The position numbers were made by a program, and so were the translations under genes. Below, one piece after another: positions 50,480-58,678 of a stretch of 64,000 nucleotides of DNA; the first letter of the stretch is position 1; each line of letters begins with the position of its first letter. The DNA comes from CAYZJV01 sp049310885 (GTDB taxonomy: Bacteria > Spirochaetota > Spirochaetia > Sphaerochaetales > Sphaerochaetaceae): assembly GCF_049310885.1 (NCBI RefSeq), contig NZ_JBMDYO010000001.1:124001-188000 (forward strand). The letters are read 5' to 3'. The notes under the pieces are model-generated. The model searched no databases and had not been told where the DNA came from. It was given only the letters and a program-made list of their open reading frames with translations.

Positions 50480-52359
50480 TTGGAAAAACCATACGCCAAC
50501 GTCTTATCGTACTGACCCTCACAGTTCTCGTTCTGGCGCTCCTAGGTAGCCTTATGATTGCCTTGGGAGCCTTCAACACCACCCTGCGTGAAAACACGTA
50601 TGCACAGCTTTCTGATAATGCCGATTATCTGAAGACCATACTCCTTGGGCAAGATACCATTATCGGCGAACGACAGCAGACCGGCGTGGTCAATCAATTG
50701 AAGTCGCCCTTAGATACCTTTTCGAAGAATACGGAGTACCGGGTCACACTCATAGGACCGACTGGTCTGGTAATCTATGATTCCGATTACCCTTTGGAAA
50801 CACTGGACAACCACCTTTGGCGCCAGGAGGTCCAAAAGGCCCTTACGGATGGCATGGGTATCAGTGAGCGTCGAAGCGATACCCAGGGGTTACCGGTTCT
50901 CTACCATGCCGTACGTATAGATGAAGTACCAGAAGTAGCGATCCTACGAGTCTCCACTACCTTGAATCAACTACTTGGTTACCAACAGACCTACCTGAAC
51001 CTGTTCTACAGTGGTCTGGCCGTACTCGTATTATTGGTAGGTTCAATCACCGCGATCAGCATTGCCATGATCACCCGCCCCCTACATACCATCAAGAATA
51101 CAGCACTAAGTTATGCAAAAGGGGATCTTGATGCTACCATGTTGATAGAAAGTCCAAAGGAATTGGCAGACCTAGCAAAAACCATGCGCACCATGGCAAT
51201 CCAACTGAAACAGACCCTCACCGAAGTACACGAAGGAAGATCCCAACTGGAGACACTCCTCGAGAGTATGACTGAAGGTATCTTACTTATCGATAGGAAT
51301 ATGGTAATCCGGATAGCGAATACCGCTGCAAGAGCGTTGTTGTTCAATACCGAAAAAGCGATCGAAGGGGTGGTTCTGAATCATACAATCAGATCGACCG
51401 AGATTGTGGAAGCCATTTCGCAAGTTCTACAAAATGGCGAACAACGTGATATCACCATTGCCCACTATGGGCACCTATTTGGAGAGACCGCCCGACTGGC
51501 AGGTCGCAGTGCGACAAAAACGCTCAAGATCTCACTCGTGCCGGTCTACCAAGAAAAGACTATCGGTGCAGTGGTCATGACTATTAACGATATGACTGAA
51601 TTACACCATCTTGAACAAGTCAGGAAAGATTTCGTCGCCAATGTATCGCATGAACTGAAAACTCCCATAACCGCCATCGCAGGCTTCTCCAACCTCTTGC
51701 TCGATGGGATCCAAAATGATGAAGATGAACACGCTCACTTCATCCAAATCATCAATAGACAAGCCTTGAATATGCAACGGATAGTTGAGGACCTGCTCCT
51801 TCTCTCGTCACTAGAGCAACAGAATGCGAAACCAACGTGTACATGGACAACCGCAGAGCAAATAATGACCGAGACTGTGGAGACCTGTCGTTATAAAGCT
51901 GAACAGAAAAGGACAGAAATCGTTACCCAAATCGAGAATCCAAAGAACTTAGAGATATGGGCAAATGGCATGTTGATCGTACAAGCCCTAGCAAACTTAG
52001 TGATGAATGCGATCACCTATAGCAATGATGGAAGTACCGTTCGCCTCAATATGGAAGTCCAAGACCAGGCAGTTACCATACGGGTAACAGATTCCGGGGT
52101 AGGAATTCCTAAAGAGTCACAACAAAGGATCTTCGAACGTTTTTACCGTGTCGATGCCGCCCGAAGCAGGAGCCAGGGAGGCACCGGACTAGGGCTATCC
52201 ATCGTAAAACATATCGTGGGAGTCCATGGAGGAACTGTCGCCGTTGATAGCGAACTCGGAAAAGGGAGTACCTTCACCATCAGCCTACCGCGCAGTTCTG
52301 TCGAACTGGAGATGCTACAGTCGCGTAGCGATGCCCTCTACCAGCGCGACACTCCATAG
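50476..52359 (+). CDS. phoR: Phosphate regulon sensor histidine kinase PhoR-like
   Basis: A 627-residue kinase. Two helices (about residues 10-32 and 170-195) flank a periplasmic domain of about 135 residues. Then HAMP (ITRPLHTIKNTALSYAKGDLD), PAS (LLESMTEGILLIDRNMVIRIAN), HisKA with VANVSHELKTPITAIAGFSNLLLDG, and HATPase with NLVMNAITYSND, DSGVGIP and GTGLGLSIVKHIV. ATGA overlap with phoB. E. coli PhoR has no large periplasmic sensor; this one is more like the Gram-positive PhoR/WalK layout. It likely works with PstSCAB-PhoU. Confidence 0.88.
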   Translation: MIGKTIRQRLIVLTLTVLVLALLGSLMIALGAFNTTLRENTYAQLSDNADYLKTILLGQDTIIGERQQTGVVNQLKSPLDTFSKNTEYRVTLIGPTGLVIYDSDYPLETLDNHLWRQEVQKALTDGMGISERRSDTQGLPVLYHAVRIDEVPEVAILRVSTTLNQLLGYQQTYLNLFYSGLAVLVLLVGSITAISIAMITRPLHTIKNTALSYAKGDLDATMLIESPKELADLAKTMRTMAIQLKQTLTEVHEGRSQLETLLESMTEGILLIDRNMVIRIANTAARALLFNTEKAIEGVVLNHTIRSTEIVEAISQVLQNGEQRDITIAHYGHLFGETARLAGRSATKTLKISLVPVYQEKTIGAVVMTINDMTELHHLEQVRKDFVANVSHELKTPITAIAGFSNLLLDGIQNDEDEHAHFIQIINRQALNMQRIVEDLLLLSSLEQQNAKPTCTWTTAEQIMTETVETCRYKAEQKRTEIVTQIENPKNLEIWANGMLIVQALANLVMNAITYSNDGSTVRLNMEVQDQAVTIRVTDSGVGIPKESQQRIFERFYRVDAARSRSQGGTGLGLSIVKHIVGVHGGTVAVDSELGKGSTFTISLPRSSVELEMLQSRSDALYQRDTP

Positions 52360-52374
52360 ACTCGCTAACATAGC

Positions 52375-53085
52375 TTAAGCTTGTTTCTTAGGTCCCATCG
52401 GAGACCCTTCTGTATCTTTAGGTCCATTGAGCTTGGGTCTTTCACCTTTATCCATATAGACAATCCATCGGCAGATCGTGGTGACATGATCACCAAGCCG
52501 TTCCATTTCCTTGGTGAGATAGAATAAGTTCAATAACCGTTCCATTTCTCCTTTGGATGCTGGTTGTGTCGAAAACAGATCTGCATTGATCGAATCACGC
52601 ATGGCATCCATACGATCATCCATAGCAGCCACTTCTATTGCCATCTCTGCCTTGACATCTAAAAACGCCTCAACCGCACGACGCGTCATGGTAGCTCCAA
52701 GCAATGCCATCTCGCTTATCCTTTCGACAAAAGGAGTACAGGTATCATATTCCTTCGCTGTAGCCATCTTGGCAAGGTGAGCGGCATGATCACCCATTCT
52801 CTCCAAACTGGAGACGATCTTCATTCCTGCAATGATATGTCGCATGTAATGGCCGTAAGGAGCCTCGGAAATAAGCATCCTCACTCCATCGTTCTCTACC
52901 ATCTCCTGCAACTGGTCAATAAACCAATCATTTGCGACGACTTTCCTCGCCAATTCCACATCATGGTTCTGGAAGGCATACTGAGCTTGATAGATAGCCT
53001 CTTCAACACGATTGACCATCTGGATCAACATCTCTTGGTAAAAACGCATCTTGTCATCCAATGTATGCGCTTGTTTCATTTCCAT
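52375..53085 (-). CDS. phoU: Phosphate transport regulator PhoU
   Basis: A 236-residue all-helical protein of two PhoU repeats. Seen: MVNRVEEAIYQAQYAFQNHDVELARKVVANDWFIDQL in repeat one and a matching ERMGDHAAHLA, then EMERLGDHVTTICRWIVY in repeat two; the E-x-x-GDH metal clusters are hallmarks. It links PstSCAB to PhoR and limits phosphate uptake. ATG at 53085 has AAGGAG upstream; the frame opens 18 nt earlier. Last gene of the pst operon, convergent with phoR. Confidence 0.92.
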   Translation of the reverse strand: MEMKQAHTLDDKMRFYQEMLIQMVNRVEEAIYQAQYAFQNHDVELARKVVANDWFIDQLQEMVENDGVRMLISEAPYGHYMRHIIAGMKIVSSLERMGDHAAHLAKMATAKEYDTCTPFVERISEMALLGATMTRRAVEAFLDVKAEMAIEVAAMDDRMDAMRDSINADLFSTQPASKGEMERLLNLFYLTKEMERLGDHVTTICRWIVYMDKGERPKLNGPKDTEGSPMGPKKQA

Positions 53086-53133
53086 ATCTCTCTCCTTCTC
53101 CATATTCCATACGGTATGGGTGTTACAGTACCA

Positions 53134-53961
53134 TCAACCGAATTTTCCGGAGATATACTCTTCTGTCTTCCTATGGCGCGGGTTGAGGAACAACTGTTCG
53201 GTCTCTGCATACTCTTGCAGATATCCGGTCCTCTGCCCATCGACCATGAAAAAAGCTGTATAGTCCGATACACGTGAAGCTTGTCCCATATTATGCGTTA
53301 CGATTACGATCGAGTAATGCTCTTTCAGTTCTAAGATAAGCTCCTCAATCCTTCCGGTGGCGATCGGGTCAAGTGCCGATGCCGGTTCATCCATCAAAAT
53401 AACCTCGGGAGAGACCGCTAAAGCTCTGGCAATACAAAGTCGTTGTTGCTGCCCACCACTCAGACGAAGTGCATTTTGCTTTAGCTTATCCTTCACCTCA
53501 TCCCACAAAGCAGCCTGTCTGAGACTCTGTTCTACCAACTGGTCGTAGTTCCCCCGATACCCGTTTATCCTGGCTCCCCATGCAATATTCTCATAGATAC
53601 TTTTGGGAAATGGATTCGGCTTCTGGAAAACCATACCAATTTGTCTTCTCACCAGTACAGGATCCACCTGGTCTCCATAAAGATCCTCTCCATCGAACAT
53701 GATTGAGCCCTCTATACGTGCTCCAGGAATCATATCATTCATCCTGTTTATGCTCCTCAGAACGGTACTCTTGCCACACCCCGAGGGCCCAATGAATGCG
53801 GTTACATGCTTTTCATATATTTCAAGAGAAGCATCCTTAACGGCATGGAAATCTCCATAATGGATATTCACGTCCGACAGTTCCAAGACTATCTTCTTGG
53901 GTTGGGCTGAATTTTTCTCTGCCGTCATAGGGTCGATTGTCGCTAGTGTTGATGCTTTCAT
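53134..53961 (-). CDS. pstB: Phosphate ABC transporter ATP-binding protein PstB
   Basis: A 275-residue ATPase. Walker A GPSGCGKSTVLRSINRMND is the PstB-specific form. MVFQKPNPFPKSIYENIAWG, LSGGQQQRLCIARALA and LMDEPASALDPIAT also match PstB closely. The C-terminal HNMGQASRVSDYTAFF is typical. The first 20 residues are an extra polar segment. Its start overlaps the pstA stop by 4 nt. Confidence 0.96.
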   Translation of the reverse strand: MKASTLATIDPMTAEKNSAQPKKIVLELSDVNIHYGDFHAVKDASLEIYEKHVTAFIGPSGCGKSTVLRSINRMNDMIPGARIEGSIMFDGEDLYGDQVDPVLVRRQIGMVFQKPNPFPKSIYENIAWGARINGYRGNYDQLVEQSLRQAALWDEVKDKLKQNALRLSGGQQQRLCIARALAVSPEVILMDEPASALDPIATGRIEELILELKEHYSIVIVTHNMGQASRVSDYTAFFMVDGQRTGYLQEYAETEQLFLNPRHRKTEEYISGKFG

Positions 53962-55217
53962 GCTTCCAACCTCTTTTTCTTTGCTATTTTATCGCGAGTC
54001 CAAATCGCTGCACTATTCATGATCAACAGAAGGATGAGCAAGGCAACAATAGCTGCAGCAGCGATATTTCGATATGCCCCTTGTGGTCGGGCTGACCATT
54101 GGTATATCTGGATAGGTAGTGTGGTAAATTTGCTGAATATACCACTAGGATCTACACTGATGAATGTAGAGGCACCTATGACCACTAGTGGTGCCGTTTC
54201 TCCGAGTGCCCTGGAAAGGGCAAGGATCGTTCCGGTAAGAATCCTATCGATACTCACCGGCAGTACCTGGTACCAGATGGTCTGCCATTTGGTGGCACCT
54301 ACCCCATAGGCACTCATCCGAAGTGAATCGGGGACCGCCTTGAGTGCCTCCTGGGTATTTATGATGATGATCGGCAGGACAAGGAGTCCTAATGTGAGAC
54401 CGCCACTGAGGATGGTTCTTCCATTGGCAGTATTGTCCACAATCGTAGTGAAAAGCGAACCACTGGTAAGCGGTTCCATTGCCCTCACAAAGACAGCTAA
54501 ACCGAGCAATCCGTAGATGATCGAAGGAACCGCCGACAGATTGAAAATATTCAATTGCAATATTCTATTCAGCCTATTGTCCTTAGCATACTCCTGAAGA
54601 TAGATCGCCGCTCCGACCCCAATTGGAAAAGAGAAGAGCAGAGTTATAAAAATAATCCAAAGGGAGCCTAGAAGTGCTGTGCGGATCCCAGCCTGTAGGG
54701 GATCGGCCGATTGGTCGGCCACTAGAAATGCAGGGGTGAGCCAATTGCGGAAGATGATCTGTGAATTCTCATTCGCTGCGGCGAATGCCTCTATCTCCTT
54801 CTGTTGTGTCAATGATTCCCACATTCCCCAAGTCCTAAGGACTTTTGGCTTGAGAATATATTGCTCTATCAATCCGACCAAATCCCTATCTGAGCGCTCT
54901 TCGAGAGGTTTCTCATAGACTACCCTACGTAAAATGCCGCTTGAGAGATGTGTCTGGGCAACTTGGATTAGCTCTTCCCTACTGAAATCGGCCACTTGGT
55001 TTTTTGTTTCAACCAGCGTCGAGGGCTCCACTTCATTTCGGATTACCGTATAACCGAATACCGAATCGATAATTGATGAGAGAAGAAGTACGAGAAACAG
55101 AACCGCCAACACCGTGGCGAAGATGAAGACTGCCTGCCAGGTCGTGCCCCTTCTTTTTCTTGAAGCCATGAAGGATTTCACTTGATCGGGCTCTCCGAAT
55201 GCAGAGAAGTTTTTCAT
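53958..55217 (-). CDS. pstA: Phosphate ABC transporter permease PstA
   Basis: A 419-residue permease, longer than usual because about 130 residues of external sequence lie between helix 1 (near 20-45) and helix 2 (near 180). The core shows SFPIGVGAAIYLQEYAKDN, NLSAVPSIIYGLLGLAVF, EALKAVPDSLRMSAYGVGATKWQTIWYQVLP and SRALGETAPLVVIGAS, all PstA signatures. The ATG at 55217 (MKNFSAFGE) has AGGAG upstream and overlaps pstC's last bases; the frame opens further out at 55310. Confidence 0.93.
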   Translation of the reverse strand: MKNFSAFGEPDQVKSFMASRKRRGTTWQAVFIFATVLAVLFLVLLLSSIIDSVFGYTVIRNEVEPSTLVETKNQVADFSREELIQVAQTHLSSGILRRVVYEKPLEERSDRDLVGLIEQYILKPKVLRTWGMWESLTQQKEIEAFAAANENSQIIFRNWLTPAFLVADQSADPLQAGIRTALLGSLWIIFITLLFSFPIGVGAAIYLQEYAKDNRLNRILQLNIFNLSAVPSIIYGLLGLAVFVRAMEPLTSGSLFTTIVDNTANGRTILSGGLTLGLLVLPIIIINTQEALKAVPDSLRMSAYGVGATKWQTIWYQVLPVSIDRILTGTILALSRALGETAPLVVIGASTFISVDPSGIFSKFTTLPIQIYQWSARPQGAYRNIAAAAIVALLILLLIMNSAAIWTRDKIAKKKRLEA

Positions 55218-55218
55218 A

Positions 55219-56121
55219 TTATTCATACTCCTGATGAAATTTGTTGGAAATCTTGCGTGATATGAGATTGAGTGTGAAGGTGATAATGAACAACACCAGA
55301 CCAAGAGCAAATATGCTGTTATAGTCCACTGAGTTGTAACTCACATCTCCTCCGCTTATACGGACAATGTAACCGGTTATCGTTTCAGCAGCTTCGAAAG
55401 GATTTGCCGTGAGTTTGGGTCCTGCTCCTGCAGCAAGGGCTACGACCATTGTCTCTCCGATAGCTCTCGACAATGCGAGTAGGAATGTAGCGGAAAGACC
55501 GCTGAGGGCTGCTGGAAGGACAACCTTTATGGTGGTTTCCAACTTCGTACCACCAAGTGCGTGAGCAGCCAGACGAAGCTCTTTTGGTACTGCACCAATG
55601 GCATCTTCAGCCATCGTGGCGATCATCGGTAGCACGAGAATCCCAATTACTAAGCCAGCGCTTGCAGTATTGTAGATTTCAACCACATCGTCTCCGAATA
55701 TCGAACGGAGTAATGGTGTCATGAAAGTGAGAGCAAAATAGCCGTAGACGATCGTGGGTATACCTGCCAAAACTTCGAGTACCGGTTTGAGAGTTGCCCG
55801 CACCCTGTCACTGGCATATTCACTCAGATAGATCGCTACACTGAGTCCGATCGGAATACCTACAGACATGGCTATGATACTGGTAGTAAGGGTAGCATTG
55901 AGCAGAGGAAGGAAGCCGAAATACCCAATCATGGGTTGCCACTTCTTACCAGTGAGGAATCCCCACAGGTCTACTTCCGGATCACTGAAGAATAGATAGG
56001 ATTCCCTAATGAGAATAATTGCTATTCCCAGAGTAATCACTATCGACACCAAAGCAAACAGGAAAAGTACTGTTTGGGGTATCATGGATGTGATTGTCGG
56101 TTTTCTTGAAATCTTTGCCAT
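55219..56121 (-). CDS. pstC: Phosphate ABC transporter permease PstC
   Basis: A 300-residue permease with six helices. GIPIGLSVAIYLSEYASDRVR, LAGIPTIVYGYFALTFM, EDAIGAVPKELRLAAHALGGTKLETTIKVVLPAA and SRAIGETMVVALAAG match PstC. It pairs with PstA to form the phosphate channel. The pstA ATG lies inside its stop region, so they are coupled. A hairpin in the 83-nt gap separates it from pstS. Confidence 0.95.
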   Translation of the reverse strand: MAKISRKPTITSMIPQTVLFLFALVSIVITLGIAIILIRESYLFFSDPEVDLWGFLTGKKWQPMIGYFGFLPLLNATLTTSIIAMSVGIPIGLSVAIYLSEYASDRVRATLKPVLEVLAGIPTIVYGYFALTFMTPLLRSIFGDDVVEIYNTASAGLVIGILVLPMIATMAEDAIGAVPKELRLAAHALGGTKLETTIKVVLPAALSGLSATFLLALSRAIGETMVVALAAGAGPKLTANPFEAAETITGYIVRISGGDVSYNSVDYNSIFALGLVLFIITFTLNLISRKISNKFHQEYE

Positions 56122-56149
56122 AATCTTTATCGTTACCTACATAATCGTT

Positions 56150-56178
56150 GACAGGTGAGGCTTTATCCCCCACCCGTC
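56150..56178 (-). other. Intercistronic hairpin between pstS and pstC
   Basis: An 11-bp stem (two G-U pairs on the transcribed strand) with a 7-nt loop and no T-run. It occupies the same place as hairpins after the two other binding-protein genes. Confidence 0.6.
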
Positions 56179-56204
56179 GGTTCGCAATCCAATGGTATTT
56201 GGAT

Positions 56205-57200
56205 CTAAAGATCCATAGCCTCTAGCCAAGCTGCACGTCCTTTTTCCAAGGCGGCTTCATTGGCGGGGAAGTATCCTACACCAATCACCTCTTCATCCAC
56301 ATAACTGAGGTAGAAGTCTATGAATGCCGCGACTTGTGGTTTTTCCCGCATTATAGTCGCATCAGAGTAGATAAACAGCGGTCTTGCCAAAGGATAGGTT
56401 CCATTGTCCACATTCTCCGCACTGGCCTGGACACCTTCGATATCGACGATATTCAGAGCATCTTCATTCTCCGCATAGTATGCGTAACCGAAGAATCCAA
56501 TTGCATACGGGCTACCCTTGATTCCCTGCACGAGAATATTGTCGTCCTCGCTGAGCTGGAGATTCGATGCATTCAACAAAGGTTCGACCTGTTTGTCAAA
56601 GACCTCTTCAGAGAAGTAGTCGAATGTTCCGCTATCGGTTCCTGGGATGAATCTCAATATTGGTTGGTTTGGCCAAGAGGGATTTACATCGGACCAGAGC
56701 TCAGCACTACTGAAGATTCGTGCCAATTCATCCATGGTTACATTCTTGAGGAAGGTATTCTCCTTGCTTACGGTAACAGCCAAGGCATCGGTTCCCACAC
56801 GAAATTCGATAGGTTCCCTTCCGATCTCGCGGGCATTCTCGATCTCCGCTGCCTTAATACCCCGACTGGCGTTGGCGATATCTGTTTCACCAGCAACAGT
56901 GAATCGTTCGAATCCGGCTCCACTTCCGATACTGTCGATCGTTATAGTTCCACTATATCCCTCTTCCTTAAATCTCTCTGCCATCCTCTCGCTCAAGGGG
57001 AATACCGTCGAACTTCCGGCGGTTATGATATTGCCTGTAACTTTCAGCGGATTAACTCCGGGCAGCCCCTTCACTGAAGGACCCTCTATCCATGCGATTG
57101 CACCCTCACTTGTTTGTGCGGGAGCAGACTCCTGCTTTCCCCCTGCAGCCAAGGGACTGAGTACCATGATTGTCAACAATAAAACGATGATCTTTCTCAT
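56205..57200 (-). CDS. pstS: Phosphate-binding protein PstS
   Basis: A 331-residue periplasmic phosphate-binding protein. Signal peptide MRKIIVLLLTIMVLSPLAA with mature start GGKQESAP. TAGSSTVFPLSERMAERF, DSIGSGAGFERF and ANASRGIKAAEI line the phosphate site; IPGTDSGTFDYF is the second lobe loop. SPYAIGFFGYAYYAEN is typical. It is first in the pst operon, with GGAGG before the ATG and a likely Pho box upstream. Confidence 0.95.
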   Translation of the reverse strand: MRKIIVLLLTIMVLSPLAAGGKQESAPAQTSEGAIAWIEGPSVKGLPGVNPLKVTGNIITAGSSTVFPLSERMAERFKEEGYSGTITIDSIGSGAGFERFTVAGETDIANASRGIKAAEIENAREIGREPIEFRVGTDALAVTVSKENTFLKNVTMDELARIFSSAELWSDVNPSWPNQPILRFIPGTDSGTFDYFSEEVFDKQVEPLLNASNLQLSEDDNILVQGIKGSPYAIGFFGYAYYAENEDALNIVDIEGVQASAENVDNGTYPLARPLFIYSDATIMREKPQVAAFIDFYLSYVDEEVIGVGYFPANEAALEKGRAAWLEAMDL

Positions 57201-57230
57201 CTTCTCCTCCTATGGAGTGGTTTTGACCTG

Positions 57231-57272
57231 AATCTAGTGGGAAAATGTGAGAAAAGTGTTACAAGGAGATGA
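57231..57272 (-). promoter_or_regulatory. Pho-box-like repeats and -10 of the pst operon
   Basis: Leftward 11-bp direct repeats TAACACTTTTC (57251-57261) and TCACATTTTCC (57240-57250), with a weaker third copy at 57262-57272. The -10 TAGATT is at 57231-57236. Repeats take the place of a -35 box, as in PhoB-activated promoters. Confidence 0.65.
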
Positions 57273-57358
57273 GAAGTCTATTATTTTCGTCGACACCTTA
57301 CTTTTGAGGGGTCTTTGTGCTACTATAGCGCTGTTCTTCGAACAAACAGGAGGATCCG

Positions 57359-58630
57359 ATGGTATACACAAAGCTGCAGGATTTGAACGGATTGGACCAC
57401 GAGACCATGAAGAAGCAATTTTTCAAAGGCTTGAAATCATTGGGAAAACGGAATCGGGTCTTGCTCTTACCACCCGATATCACCCGTTTACATGGCATGG
57501 GTGGAACATTGGCAGTTTGGGCTGTTGAATACTTTAGCGATGCGGTAAAAGCGATTCTTCCTGCGGTAGGGACCCACGTACCGATGACCGAAGAAGAGAT
57601 GGATATTATGTATCCAGGTGTAGACCACGAACTCTTCGTAGCTCATGATTGGAGGAATGATATTGTTACCTTAGGAACCGTGCCTGCTTCATTCATAGAA
57701 GAGGTTTCCGAAGGCCGCCTCTCATACTCCTGGAAAGCACAAGTGAATAAACTTCTGGTCTCGGGAGGATTCGATCTTATCCTATCGCTTGGCCAGGTCG
57801 TTCCCCATGAAGTGATCGGAATGGCAAACCACACCAAGAATATCTATGTCGGTACCGGAGGGGTGGAAGGCATTAATAAGAGCCACTATCTCGGTGCAGT
57901 CTATGGCATGGAACGTATCATGGGAAGGGCCGATAGCCCGGTTAGGGCTGTTCTTGACTATGCCCATACCCAATTTGCTCAAGATTTGCCCATCGTATTC
58001 GCACTCACTGTTGTAGGTCGAGATGACAAAGGTAACATGACACCCAAGGGATTGTTCATGGGAGATGACCGAGCGTGTTTCGACCAAGCCTGTGAGCTCT
58101 CCTTGAAGGCAAATTTCACGATGGTAGACCACACCATGAAGAAGGTGGTTGTCTATTTGGATCCTGGTGAATATCGGTCCACCTGGTTGGGCAACAAGAG
58201 CGTCTATCGTACCCGGATGGCTATTGCCGATGGTGGTGAACTTATTGTTCTTGCACCAGGTGTGCATACCTTCGGTGAAGATAAAGAGATCGACCGACTT
58301 ATCAGAAAGTATGGCTATCGGGGTACAGACATGGTCCTCAATGCGGTAGCCCATAATGACGACTTAAAAGAAAATCTCAGTGCTGCAGCCCACCTGATTC
58401 ATGGTTCCTCAGATGGACGTTTCAGTATTCGCTACTGCACGAAAGATCTCTCCCAAGATGAAGTTGAATCGGTCGGATACCTCTTTGGAGACTTACAGCA
58501 TATGCAAGAACGGTATATGGCTGAAGGTATAAAAGATGGCTGGAATACGACAGAAGACGGAGAGGAATACTATTTTGTCTCGAACCCTGCGGTTGGATTG
58601 TGGGCTCATGCCGATCGATTCAATTCGTAG
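57359..58630 (+). CDS. LarA-family (DUF2088) racemase/epimerase
   Basis: A 423-residue protein of the lactate racemase family. VLLLPPDITRLHG near residue 35 is the LarA substrate loop (DDxTR-like, here PDITR). AVGTHVPMTEEE holds a conserved His, SLGQVVPHEVIGMANHTKNI a second, and GGVEGINKSHYLGAVYG lies where the nickel-pincer lysine sits in LarA. If it uses that nickel cofactor, larBCE genes must lie elsewhere. Some DUF2088 members are annotated as D-mannonate epimerases. The gnd gene follows after 48 nt, so an aldonate such as gluconate is a likely substrate. ATG with GGAGG upstream. Confidence 0.75.
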   Translation: MVYTKLQDLNGLDHETMKKQFFKGLKSLGKRNRVLLLPPDITRLHGMGGTLAVWAVEYFSDAVKAILPAVGTHVPMTEEEMDIMYPGVDHELFVAHDWRNDIVTLGTVPASFIEEVSEGRLSYSWKAQVNKLLVSGGFDLILSLGQVVPHEVIGMANHTKNIYVGTGGVEGINKSHYLGAVYGMERIMGRADSPVRAVLDYAHTQFAQDLPIVFALTVVGRDDKGNMTPKGLFMGDDRACFDQACELSLKANFTMVDHTMKKVVVYLDPGEYRSTWLGNKSVYRTRMAIADGGELIVLAPGVHTFGEDKEIDRLIRKYGYRGTDMVLNAVAHNDDLKENLSAAAHLIHGSSDGRFSIRYCTKDLSQDEVESVGYLFGDLQHMQERYMAEGIKDGWNTTEDGEEYYFVSNPAVGLWAHADRFNS

Positions 58631-58678
58631 GAATACATACTCATTCTATACAACAGGAAACCATAAGGAGACCTACAC

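Noticed and set aside
56334..57077. A 247-codon open frame antisense to pstS
   Set aside because: It is the complement of an unmistakable PstS gene; its composition is explained by that gene's codons.
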